31,936 bases of DNA, taken from assembly GCA_963618065.1 (NCBI GenBank), contig CAVERH010000034.1, positions 1-31,936 of the forward strand, read 5' to 3'. The notes under the pieces were generated by a model, which did not search any database, had not been told where the DNA came from, and was given only the letters and a program-made list of their open reading frames with translations. Positions 23,464-30,424 of the stretch are shown here, piece after piece (position 1 is the first letter of the stretch; each line of letters starts with the position of its first letter). This DNA comes from Suilimivivens sp963618065. Its GTDB lineage: Bacteria; Bacillota; Clostridia; Lachnospirales; Lachnospiraceae. The position numbers and the translations under genes are program-made.

Positions 23464-24554
23464 TGGCAGTTTATAAAGACAAATGGAATGGATATAAGGG
23501 CGACACCTGGCGTGTTGCCTGCTACTACAAAAATTGGAAGGGGGAACGTAAGAAGCATGATAAACGTGGTTTCGCGACCAAGAAAGAGGCAGTAGCCTAC
23601 GAGCGAGAGTTTCTTGCTAAAACCAGTAAGGACATCAATATGGGATTTAATACTTTCGCTGACATCTATATGGGAGACATCCGCCCACAGATTAAAGCCA
23701 GTACCATGGCAACGAAGGAAAATATCATAAACACACACATCCGACCGTATTTTGAAAATATGAGTCTTTCAGAAATAACATCTACGGAAATTTTGCAGTG
23801 GCAGAATGAGCTGCTCAGTCTTAGAGATGACAACGGAAAAGGGTACTCACAGACCTATCTTAGAACCATCCAGAATCAGCTGAATGCGATTTTCAATCAC
23901 GCAGTGAAATATTATGATCTTCCGAAGAATCCGTGCAAAGCCAATAAGAAAATGGGAAAAGCAAAATCTAAAGAAATGCTTTTCTGGACGCAGGAGGAAT
24001 ACGAAAAATTTTCAGAATCAATCATGGATAAGCCGGTATCCTACTATGCTTTTCAGCTTCTCTACTGGACGGGAATTCGTTGCGGCGAGCTTCTGGCATT
24101 GACTAGGGAAGACTTTGATCTGGAGAAGCGGCTGCTCTATATCAACAAAAACTACCAGGTGATTAAGGGAGAGGAACTTATCACAACCCCAAAGACAGAA
24201 AAGAGTATCCGGCAAATTGATCTGCCTCAATTCTTGTGTGAGCAGATGCAGGACTATTTCGATTCACTTTATAAGGTGTCACCTAAGAGCAGAATCTTCA
24301 ACGTCACAAAAAGCTATCTGCATCATGAGATGGACAGAGGCTGTAAAGCCTCCGGTGTTAAGCGAATCCGAATTCATGATCTGAGACATTCAGCCTGTGC
24401 ATTACTGATTCAGCTGGGATATTCACCGGTGCAGATCGGTCAGAGACTGGGGCATGAGAGCGTGGTAATCACAGAACGATATGCCCATTTGTATCCATCT
24501 GTACAGCGTGAGATGGCAGGTCGGCTGGATCAGGCATTTAGAAAGGATGAGTAA
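23463..24554 (+). CDS. int: Tyrosine integrase
   Basis: Site-specific recombinase of the phage/Tn916-like type, which would integrate and excise the element. An N-terminal arm-type DNA-binding domain (about 1-55, with GERKKHDKRGFATKKEA) is followed by a SAM-like core-binding domain (about 60-165). The catalytic domain has Arg206 (GIRCGE), His305-x-x-Arg308 (HDLRHS), His331 (LGHES) and the nucleophile Tyr340 (ERYAHLY). The start at ATG 23463 overlaps the previous stop; the longer frame from 23391 lies within dnaC. The product is 363 aa. All catalytic residues are present, so it should be active. Confidence 0.95.
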   Translation: MAVYKDKWNGYKGDTWRVACYYKNWKGERKKHDKRGFATKKEAVAYEREFLAKTSKDINMGFNTFADIYMGDIRPQIKASTMATKENIINTHIRPYFENMSLSEITSTEILQWQNELLSLRDDNGKGYSQTYLRTIQNQLNAIFNHAVKYYDLPKNPCKANKKMGKAKSKEMLFWTQEEYEKFSESIMDKPVSYYAFQLLYWTGIRCGELLALTREDFDLEKRLLYINKNYQVIKGEELITTPKTEKSIRQIDLPQFLCEQMQDYFDSLYKVSPKSRIFNVTKSYLHHEMDRGCKASGVKRIRIHDLRHSACALLIQLGYSPVQIGQRLGHESVVITERYAHLYPSVQREMAGRLDQAFRKDE

Positions 24555-24558
24555 GATT

Positions 24559-24909
24559 ATGGATAAGATATATCGCAGATCAACACAACAAAGTGGTACA
24601 CCAAAGAAAAAGAAGAACGAGAAAAATAGAAAGCGTAACACGATCATGAATTTTCGGGTATCACCGCAGGAAAAGGAGCTTATAGAAGCAAGAATTAAGC
24701 TCCTGGGGCTGCCAAAGGCGGAGTTCTTTATAGAGAGCTGCCTGTACCAGAAAATACTTGTAAAGGGCAATGTCAGAACCTTTACAGAGTTGAAAAATCA
24801 GATGAAGGAGATTGTGGAAGCGGTAAATAAAAATCCAAATCTGGAAGACCTGGAACCGGTGCAGGCAGAAAGACTAAGAACCATTTTGGAAATTTTAAAA
24901 CAAGTATGA
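24559..24909 (+). CDS. MobC-like relaxosome accessory protein
   Basis: A 116-residue basic protein. After a Lys/Arg/Asn-rich N terminus comes NFRVSPQEKELIEARIKLLGLPKAEFFIESCL, abbreviated here, a ribbon-helix-helix pattern like that of MobC mobilization proteins. It ends with a helical region. It probably binds the transfer origin and helps the relaxase. The start at ATG 24559 has AAAGGA 11 bases upstream; ATG 24547, overlapping the integrase end, is possible. Confidence 0.65.
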   Translation: MDKIYRRSTQQSGTPKKKKNEKNRKRNTIMNFRVSPQEKELIEARIKLLGLPKAEFFIESCLYQKILVKGNVRTFTELKNQMKEIVEAVNKNPNLEDLEPVQAERLRTILEILKQV

Positions 24910-24929
24910 AATAGATGGAGGAAAACAAC

Positions 24930-25856
24930 ATGGAAGGATTTAACTTTAACGGAAAAATTTTAATCGGCATTGACCATGGATATGGCAACATGAAAACAAG
25001 ACATTTTGTATTTAAGAGCGGTGTCAAGTGTTATGACAGCAGACCAGTCATCGCTGACAATGTACTGGAATACGCAGGGAAATATTATGTAATCGGTGAG
25101 AACCACAAGGTATTCATTGCCAATAAAAATGAGGACGATGATTATTACATTCTCACGCTGGCGGCCATCGCAAAGGAACTGGAAATGAGGAACCTTAAGA
25201 AAGCAGATGTGATCCTGGCGGTCGGACTTCCGCTGCACTGGCTGAAGACGCAGAAGCTGTCGTTTCGGGATTACCTTATGAGAAATCAGGAGCTTGATTA
25301 TGTATTCAAGGGGAAACCATATCGCATCAAGATCTGCAACGTAGTGGTATATCCCCAGGGTTACGCAGGTATAGCGGCAAATATGAAGAATTATACCGGC
25401 ATGAACATGCTGGCGGATATTGGCAACGGCACGATGAACACTCTGGTGGTGGTGAACGGCAGAGGGATGTCAGACAAGATGTATACGGACAAGATCGGTG
25501 TTCACCAGTGTGTGAAGCAGATCCGCAATGAAGTACAGGCTGAATGCGGGAAATTGCCGGATGAGTATCTGATTGAAGAATTCCTGATCAATGGAAATGC
25601 AGATGTGCCGGAAAAGATGCAGGCGGTTATGAGACGGGAGGCAGAACGATATACGGAGGAGATATTTAACAAGCTGAGTGAATACGAATATGATCCGGAA
25701 CTTGTAAGACTCCATATCATAGGTGGCGGAGGATGCCTTGTGAAAAACTTCGGAAAATATGATGAGAGCCGTGTGGAAATTATCACGGATATCTGTGCGA
25801 CCGCCAAAGGATATGAAAGCTTATATGTTGCAACGGAGGTGAAGAGGGGAGCATAA
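24930..25856 (+). CDS. parM: ParM/StbA-like actin-type partition ATPase
   Basis: Filament-forming actin-like ATPase that moves low-copy DNA apart. The actin fold motifs are visible: phosphate 1 IGIDHGYGNMK (residues 12-22), phosphate 2 LADIGNGTMNT (around Asp163), and an adenosine motif LHIIGGGGCLVKNF near residue 265. I start at ATG 24930 (MEGFNF) because GGAGGA lies seven bases before it and covers the in-frame ATG 24915. That gives 308 aa. The next gene encodes a ParR-like protein. A partition system on an integrative element implies a plasmid-like phase after excision. Confidence 0.85.
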   Translation: MEGFNFNGKILIGIDHGYGNMKTRHFVFKSGVKCYDSRPVIADNVLEYAGKYYVIGENHKVFIANKNEDDDYYILTLAAIAKELEMRNLKKADVILAVGLPLHWLKTQKLSFRDYLMRNQELDYVFKGKPYRIKICNVVVYPQGYAGIAANMKNYTGMNMLADIGNGTMNTLVVVNGRGMSDKMYTDKIGVHQCVKQIRNEVQAECGKLPDEYLIEEFLINGNADVPEKMQAVMRREAERYTEEIFNKLSEYEYDPELVRLHIIGGGGCLVKNFGKYDESRVEIITDICATAKGYESLYVATEVKRGA

Positions 25857-25864
25857 GCTTCCCT
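25845..25864 (+). promoter_or_regulatory. Hairpin holding the parM stop codon
   Basis: AGGGGAGC (25845-25852) pairs with GCTTCCCT (25857-25864), eight pairs with one G-U. The four-base loop ATAA contains the parM stop. It lies ten bases before the parR start and could regulate coupling of the two genes. Confidence 0.4.
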
Positions 25865-25874
25865 TGCTTTGACT

Positions 25875-26234
25875 ATGGAAGAAAAAAGAATCAGCTTACG
25901 CTTTCGGTCAGATCATGCAATGGATCAGAAAGCATGGGAAAAACTGGAACAGCTTTCCGCAGAGAAAAATATATCGAAGAATGCACTGATCGTAGAAATG
26001 ATATGCAAGTATTCATCCCGGCAGACAGTGCAGGACGAAGATATGCTTGCCGGAAAAATAGCCGGTTGTGTGGTGGATCAATTGAAATCCTATATCACAA
26101 CAGCAATAACGGATGTTACGGCAAGAGGGGCGACTTTCACCATGAATCAAGCGGAGAAGGTGGAAGAGCCATCCGGGGCGGACGGGATTGATGAAATCGA
26201 TCCGGGAGCACTGGAGTTTTTGGCTGGATTGTAA
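25875..26234 (+). CDS. parR: ParR-like centromere-binding protein
   Basis: A 119-residue protein with an N-terminal ribbon-helix-helix region: EKRISLRFRSDHAMDQ, then AWEKLEQLSAEKNISKNALIVEMI. A helical middle and an acidic C terminus follow. Its location directly after parM is typical for the adaptor that links ParM filaments to the centromere. No Shine-Dalgarno is seen before ATG 25875 or TTG 25869. Instead a hairpin (25845-25864) has the parM stop codon in its loop, so translational coupling to parM is likely. Two hairpin repeats start at its stop codon. Confidence 0.65.
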   Translation: MEEKRISLRFRSDHAMDQKAWEKLEQLSAEKNISKNALIVEMICKYSSRQTVQDEDMLAGKIAGCVVDQLKSYITTAITDVTARGATFTMNQAEKVEEPSGADGIDEIDPGALEFLAGL

Positions 26235-26286
26235 TGGCATGAATCTGATGCCACGACAATTACAAATGGCATAAATCTGATGCCAT
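26234..26286 (+). repeat. Two tandem hairpin repeats, candidate parC centromere
   Basis: ATGGCAT-(G)AATCTG-ATGCCA at 26234-26253 and ATGGCAT-(A)AATCTG-ATGCCAT at 26266-26286 are near-identical imperfect palindromes with seven-base stems and the same AATCTG loop core. Their starts are 32 bases apart, roughly three helical turns. They begin in the parR stop codon. ParR-binding iterons are the first guess; regulatory hairpins are the alternative. Confidence 0.6.
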
Positions 26287-26405
26287 GAGCCAAAAACAAA
26301 TGCGGCCCGGCATATTTCACCGGACTGCATCCAGCAGGTGTGTACGCCGGATGGAAGCCCTCCGCAGGAGTCTCTCTGAAAGAGCCCCTCGGGAGAGCGA
26401 ACGGT

Positions 26406-26460
26406 GTAATGGGGGTATTCCCATTACTGATAGTGAGTTATAGCAAGTGGGAACCGCTTG
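26406..26460 (+). other. Candidate origin of transfer (oriT) for the MobV relaxase
   Basis: GTAATGGG (26406-26413) and CCCATTAC (26420-26427) form a perfect inverted repeat. Three bases later TAGTGAG-TTATA (26431-26442) matches the MobV nick consensus of pMV158 (TAGTGTG/TTATA, from memory) at all but one base. That places the cut between 26437 and 26438. A second dyad, CAAGTGG/CCGCTTG, follows at 26444-26460. It lies about 110 bases upstream of the relaxase gene. The whole gene-free stretch 26235-26569 holds this site, the two tandem hairpins, and several small GC-rich dyads between them. Confidence 0.65.
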
Positions 26461-26569
26461 GTATAAGGCAGCAAAGCTGCCGGTGCTGCCGGAGCCGGAA
26501 TATCAGCTGTCCGGTGAGAAAGCACCGAAGAAAAAAATGAGAAAACATGGAAAGAGAGGAAATGTATAT

Positions 26570-28195
26570 ATGATGATGGCACAGACAATCAGCGTTCACA
26601 ACGGAAACAGTGCAACTGTGGGACAGGAGCACAATGCAAGAGAAGCAGAATATCTGAAATATCATGTGAATCAGGAGCATGTAATACCGGATGGATATCA
26701 TAAGTCCATCATCCATGAGTCATTGGAGGAAGCAATCAACCGGATTTTCGCAGATGCACTGGAAGAATACAATCGTAAAAAACGAGCAGACAAGAAGCAT
26801 CCAGGCAGGGAGATTGATAATTATTACCAGCATTTAACCAGCCAACTTGAGGAAAACAAAAAACGCAAGGCGGTAAAGGGGAATAAAGCCGGTTTTGAGG
26901 CTATGCAGCCCTGCTACGAGGTTATTGTGCAGATCGGAAACTGCGATACGGTAAACAGCAGGACGAATCCCCAGTATAATCCGGAACGCTTAGATCCGGA
27001 GCTTGCGGAAGAATTGCTTATGGAAGCTATTGAGAGAACTAAAACAAGATTTACGGTACCTGCTGTCGATAAGAATGGGAAGCCTATATGCGATGAAAAC
27101 GGAGTGCAGAAAACATGGTGCTGCATTGAGATCGTGGGATTGTATATTCATGATGATGAAATCCAGAAAGGAATTCATGCACATGTGGATTATGTTCCGG
27201 TAGCACATAATTACAGAAGAGGACTGTCTATGCAGCCGGGGCTTAACAATGCTCTGACGGAAATGGGGCTGACGGCTGACCGGATCGAAGACCTTGCGCC
27301 AGAGCGAACGAGACTCATGATGGAAAAGTACGGAATCGAATATCATGATTCCGATTATATGGATGAAAAGGGCAAACAGATTCCCAAGGCAAAGCTCATA
27401 AAAGAACAGCTTCTTCATCGTAAGATGGCGAGTGAACTGGTGCCCTGTAAAACGCCCCAAATGAAATTTCAGGAACTGTTCCGGGAAAATCTTAGAGAAG
27501 TTATGCAGGAGAGGGAGGTTCCAATTGCCGACAGTCTTCGGGAGAACAGAGCACACCAGGATAAGCATGAATGGAAAGAGACAAAGGCAATTCTGGAGGC
27601 AAATCAAAATGCCAGACAGGAACGGGACAGGCTTCTGGATGAAAAAGAAAACGTTGCGGCGGCTTATGAGGAACAGGTTGAAAAAGGAAAAGCCGACCTG
27701 GCAGTTTTAGAAGAGAAGAAAGCAGCGCTTACATCCTGGGATAAAAAGCCAAAGACAGAAAAGGAACTGATGGATCGGATTGACAAGGAAGCAACAGTTC
27801 AGAAAAAAAGCCTTTTTTCACAGGAAGGAATCTTCATTCCGGCAGAATTGTGGAGACACATCAAGAACTTTCTGAAAAGTCATTTCCGGTTGGAAGAAGA
27901 AAACCGCAAACTGAAGAAATCCTTGTCCTTTGCTAAGGTGAGAGCAGCGGAAAAAGTAATGGCCAATAAGGAAAAGATCATTGCTGATGCGAGGAAGGAA
28001 GCAGAGGCGATACGCAGGGAGGCAAACAACCCATTAAAGCGTGGAAAGCTGATGCAGGAGAATCAGGAACTGAAAAAGCTGGTGGAATTCTATGAAAGAG
28101 CCATTGGCAGAAATCCGGAGTTGTCGGAGGCAGTGGAGCGAGAGAAGATGAGAAATGAGATTCGTCGAAAAAAGGATCATGAAATTGCGGTGTGA
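26570..28195 (+). CDS. mobV: MobV-family relaxase (Mob/Pre)
   Basis: Nicks the element at oriT and pilots the strand during mobilization. Motif I HNAR is at residues 21-24; its His corresponds to the nucleophilic His22 described for pMV158 MobM. The metal-binding motif is HAHVD (203-207) in GIHAHVDYVPV. The C-terminal half (about 360-540) is a long charged coiled coil. The first of three consecutive ATGs (26570) follows AGAGAGGA at nine bases; upstream in-frame codons run through oriT. The length is 541 aa. It appears intact. Transfer would depend on a helper conjugative system. Confidence 0.93.
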   Translation: MMMAQTISVHNGNSATVGQEHNAREAEYLKYHVNQEHVIPDGYHKSIIHESLEEAINRIFADALEEYNRKKRADKKHPGREIDNYYQHLTSQLEENKKRKAVKGNKAGFEAMQPCYEVIVQIGNCDTVNSRTNPQYNPERLDPELAEELLMEAIERTKTRFTVPAVDKNGKPICDENGVQKTWCCIEIVGLYIHDDEIQKGIHAHVDYVPVAHNYRRGLSMQPGLNNALTEMGLTADRIEDLAPERTRLMMEKYGIEYHDSDYMDEKGKQIPKAKLIKEQLLHRKMASELVPCKTPQMKFQELFRENLREVMQEREVPIADSLRENRAHQDKHEWKETKAILEANQNARQERDRLLDEKENVAAAYEEQVEKGKADLAVLEEKKAALTSWDKKPKTEKELMDRIDKEATVQKKSLFSQEGIFIPAELWRHIKNFLKSHFRLEEENRKLKKSLSFAKVRAAEKVMANKEKIIADARKEAEAIRREANNPLKRGKLMQENQELKKLVEFYERAIGRNPELSEAVEREKMRNEIRRKKDHEIAV

Positions 28196-28238
28196 TTGAT
28201 TACGGCTAAAACAGCTACTCAGAGAGCCTTAAATTAAG

Positions 28239-28267
28239 TTGATAATATTCCGATAGAGGAGTATACT
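28239..28267 (+). promoter_or_regulatory. Promoter in front of the riboswitch
   Basis: TTGATA (28239-28244) and TATACT (28262-28267) at 17-base spacing. Transcription would begin at about 28272-28275, right at the P1 stem of the aptamer. Confidence 0.6.
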
Positions 28268-28270
28268 GTT

Positions 28271-28347
28271 TGTAACAGAATACGGCAAAGCAACGGAAAC
28301 ATTGTGACGCAAAGCTAATAGGGCCTGTAAAATGGTAGCCAGTTACA
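28271..28347 (+). ncRNA. Cyclic-di-GMP-I (GEMM) riboswitch aptamer
   Basis: Binds c-di-GMP and controls the downstream transcript. P1 is formed by TGTAAC (28271-28276) and GTTACA (28342-28347). CGGCAAAG (28283-28290) is followed by a short hairpin capped by GAAA (28295-28298). The conserved core GACGCAAAGC (28306-28315) precedes GGGCC and ATGGTAGCCAGTTAC (28332-28346). The tetraloop and core match the GEMM-I pattern I know from clostridia. The base I align to position 20 of the Vibrio Vc2 aptamer is G, which predicts c-di-GMP and not cAMP-GMP. Some P2 pairs are mismatched. Confidence 0.85.
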
Positions 28348-28361
28348 CAGATAAGATATCG

Positions 28362-28392
28362 ACACCGCAGGTTGTATGCTTGCGGTGTTTTT
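28362..28392 (+). terminator. Riboswitch expression platform: intrinsic terminator
   Basis: ACACCGCA (28362-28369) pairs with TGCGGTGT (28381-28388) and is followed by TTTT. It lies 15 bases after the aptamer and 22 bases before the next start codon. I cannot tell by eye whether ligand binding favours or prevents the terminator. Confidence 0.8.
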
Positions 28393-28413
28393 GGTAGAAA
28401 GAGAGAACTATAT

Positions 28414-28614
28414 ATGGACGGCTTTATGACACTGAAAGAGGCCTCTGAAAAATGGGGAATCTGTGAACGTCGGATCAGAACTTTATGTACGGAAGAACGA
28501 ATTAACGGTGCAACTAAGATTGGTCATATGTGGGTAATTCCATCGGAGACATTAAAACCAACAGATCAGCGAATTAAATCTGGAAAATATATGAAAGATA
28601 AAATTGATAAATGA
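28414..28614 (+). CDS. Small HTH_17/excisionase-like DNA-binding protein
   Basis: A 66-residue protein controlled by the c-di-GMP riboswitch. FMTLKEASEKWGICERRIRTLC is a MerR/excisionase-type helix-turn-helix, and GATKIGHMWVIPSET the wing. AGAAAGAGAG lies eight bases before ATG 28414. The upstream in-frame TTG at 28372 lies in the terminator loop and is unlikely. Proteins of this type are common in clostridial islands near cargo. It may be an excisionase or a regulator of the following WYL operon; which one is not decidable from sequence. Confidence 0.75.
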   Translation: MDGFMTLKEASEKWGICERRIRTLCTEERINGATKIGHMWVIPSETLKPTDQRIKSGKYMKDKIDK

Positions 28615-28682
28615 CAGAATCTGTCTACGTCATTTGATAAGATTAGAGCATAACAAATAGATGAGGCCGGTGAGGTGATGTC

Positions 28683-29651
28683 ATGGAAAAGGAAGACAAG
28701 ATTCAAAGAGTCTTGGGGCTGTATACAAAGCTAATCAATGGAGCGGTCATCAGCAAGTCAGCAGAGGCTGTAAATTACAATGTCAATGAAAGAAGCATCC
28801 AGCGGGACATTGATGATATCCGTAATTATCTGGATCAGCAGGGAACGGAGGATGGAATCATAAACTCGGTCGAATATGACCGACAAGTGAAAGGATACAG
28901 ATTAAAGCAGATCTACAAGCTGAAATTCACAAATCCAGAAATCCTTGCAATTTGCAAAATTCTTCTGGACAGCAGGGCATTTACCAAGAAGGAGATGCAG
29001 GGGGTACTGGCAAAACTGATTGATAGCTGCGTGCCGGAGGACAATCAGAAGCTTGTAAAAGAAATGATCAGCAACGAGGAGTTCCATTATATTCAGCCAC
29101 GGCACGGATCCGTATTCATGGACAAAATGTGGAGCATCAGCCAGGCGATACACAATCATAGCTATATTGAAATCAAATATCAGGGAGTTCAGGGCTCATC
29201 TGTAAAGACCAGAAAGCTGAAACCGCTGGCTGTGATGTTCTCAGAATATTATTTTTACATGGCGGCTTTTATTGATGATGAGAAGGTGAGAGAGAATTTT
29301 AATGTAATCAATGATTCTTTCCCGACAATATATCGGATCGATCGGATTCAGAGCCTGAAGGTACTCGATGAGAAGTATCATATCCCATACAGTAACCGAT
29401 TTGAAGAGGGAGAGTTCCGGAAACGGATTCAGTTCATGTATGGCGGCAGGTTCAGGACAGTGAAGTTTAAGTACAAAGGCTATTCTGTGGAATCAGTACT
29501 GGATCGACTGCCCACTGCGAAGATTTTAAACGAGGAGCAGATGGACGGCGACCCGGAGAGGACGGTTTATACCATATCTGCTGAGGTATTTGGAAACGGC
29601 ATAGATATGTGGTTGAGGAGCCAGGGGGAGAATATTGAAATCATTACATAA
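28683..29651 (+). CDS. WYL-domain transcriptional regulator
   Basis: A 322-residue protein. The N-terminal winged helix (about 1-75) contains EAVNYNVNERSIQRDIDDIRNYL, abbreviated here. A WYL domain lies at about 150-235: SYIEIKYQGV, then SEYYFYMAAFID, where the WYL triad reads Phe-Tyr-Met, and PTIYRIDRIQSLKVL. A C-terminal WCX-like extension completes it. This architecture is that of BrxR/CapW-like regulators that repress defence operons and sense nucleic acids or nucleotides. GAGGTGATG is a good ribosome site. It opens the cargo operon. Confidence 0.88.
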   Translation: MEKEDKIQRVLGLYTKLINGAVISKSAEAVNYNVNERSIQRDIDDIRNYLDQQGTEDGIINSVEYDRQVKGYRLKQIYKLKFTNPEILAICKILLDSRAFTKKEMQGVLAKLIDSCVPEDNQKLVKEMISNEEFHYIQPRHGSVFMDKMWSISQAIHNHSYIEIKYQGVQGSSVKTRKLKPLAVMFSEYYFYMAAFIDDEKVRENFNVINDSFPTIYRIDRIQSLKVLDEKYHIPYSNRFEEGEFRKRIQFMYGGRFRTVKFKYKGYSVESVLDRLPTAKILNEEQMDGDPERTVYTISAEVFGNGIDMWLRSQGENIEIIT

Positions 29652-29663
29652 AGGAGAAGCAAG

Positions 29664-29969
29664 ATGGGAACGCTCTTAAATTCTGCGAAGAAAGCAAGAA
29701 AAATTAATAAGGAAGCAAAAAATGCCCAAAAGGAATCCGTTTTTTTGACGGAAGAGAGAGCAGACGGAGAACATGCAATAGGATTTTATGCAGAAAAAAA
29801 AGATGTGGCACTTAAATTAACATCAGAAGCAATAGGAATAAATAAAGCTGTCATGGAAGAATTAGAAAAAGATTCAAAAGTAAAAAAATATTATGAATCC
29901 AGCATAGAAAGCAATAACAAATTTGTTGACGATGCTAGTATGTGCTTCATCAACAAAACAAGAGGTTAG
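29664..29969 (+). CDS. Unknown 101-residue protein of the cargo operon
   Basis: Not recognised. A soluble, mainly helical, Lys/Glu-rich protein with SAKKARKINKEAKNAQKES near the start and a C terminus ending CFINKTRG. No signal peptide, transmembrane segment or catalytic motif is seen. It starts 13 bases after the WYL gene behind AAAGGAGA and is followed by the next gene after 20 bases, so it is cotranscribed. G+C drops sharply here: I count 18 of 60 bases at 29821-29880. A partner or immunity-type role is a guess from position. Confidence 0.65.
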   Translation: MGTLLNSAKKARKINKEAKNAQKESVFLTEERADGEHAIGFYAEKKDVALKLTSEAIGINKAVMEELEKDSKVKKYYESSIESNNKFVDDASMCFINKTRG

Positions 29970-29989
29970 AGAATATTCGGAGAAACTAT

Positions 29990-30352
29990 ATGGCAAATAA
30001 AAATGCAACTCTGGACAAGAGAAGTGAATTTGAAGGATTTAATTTAGATGAAATTGAAAATAAATTGCAAGAAGAACTTGCAGAAAATTTATTGGAATTT
30101 GAATTTCTTGATAGACAACAAGCGCAGATAGAAAGCCCAGATGCATTGGGACAAACAATACTTGACACGGTATGGGATCAATTTACTAATCAGATAGCAA
30201 TTCAAGCAGGGGAAGACTTCATTAAAACAAACAATGGTTTAAATTTAGATTTAAGAAGTGAGGCGCACATTCAGACCACGGAGAATTTTGCCAATGGAAA
30301 AATCGCAACTCATAATACAGAGATAGACTATCAGAAACGGTATGACGACTGA
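29990..30352 (+). CDS. N-terminal fragment upstream of the TGA
   Basis: Begins at ATG 29990, seven bases after CGGAG, and yields 120 residues, helical and acidic, with FEGFNLDEIENKLQEELAENL, abbreviated here, near the start. A start codon at 29942 is in frame but would overlap the previous gene. If the TGA is real, this truncated product is what the first ribosome would make. Confidence 0.5.
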   Translation: MANKNATLDKRSEFEGFNLDEIENKLQEELAENLLEFEFLDRQQAQIESPDALGQTILDTVWDQFTNQIAIQAGEDFIKTNNGLNLDLRSEAHIQTTENFANGKIATHNTEIDYQKRYDD

Positions 30353-30424
30353 CAAGATAATTTTCAAAGAAAGGAAGATGGCTCTGTAAAGACAAAGTCT
30401 GATAAAAGATCTGGCAAAGAGAAG

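Noticed and set aside
26234..26286. Two palindromic repeats considered as a CRISPR array
   Set aside because: Only two copies, with a 12-base space between them, no cas genes, and no variable spacers of normal length.
26340..26540. A 66-residue plus-strand frame across the transfer region
   Set aside because: It runs through the inverted repeats and the nick motif, has no good ribosome site, and its sequence looks like translated structured DNA. The non-coding oriT explains the region better.
30350..30352. TGA read as selenocysteine
   Set aside because: No stem-loop resembling a bacterial SECIS is evident just downstream, and the flanking residues do not look like a redox site. Trp-to-stop mutation is simpler.
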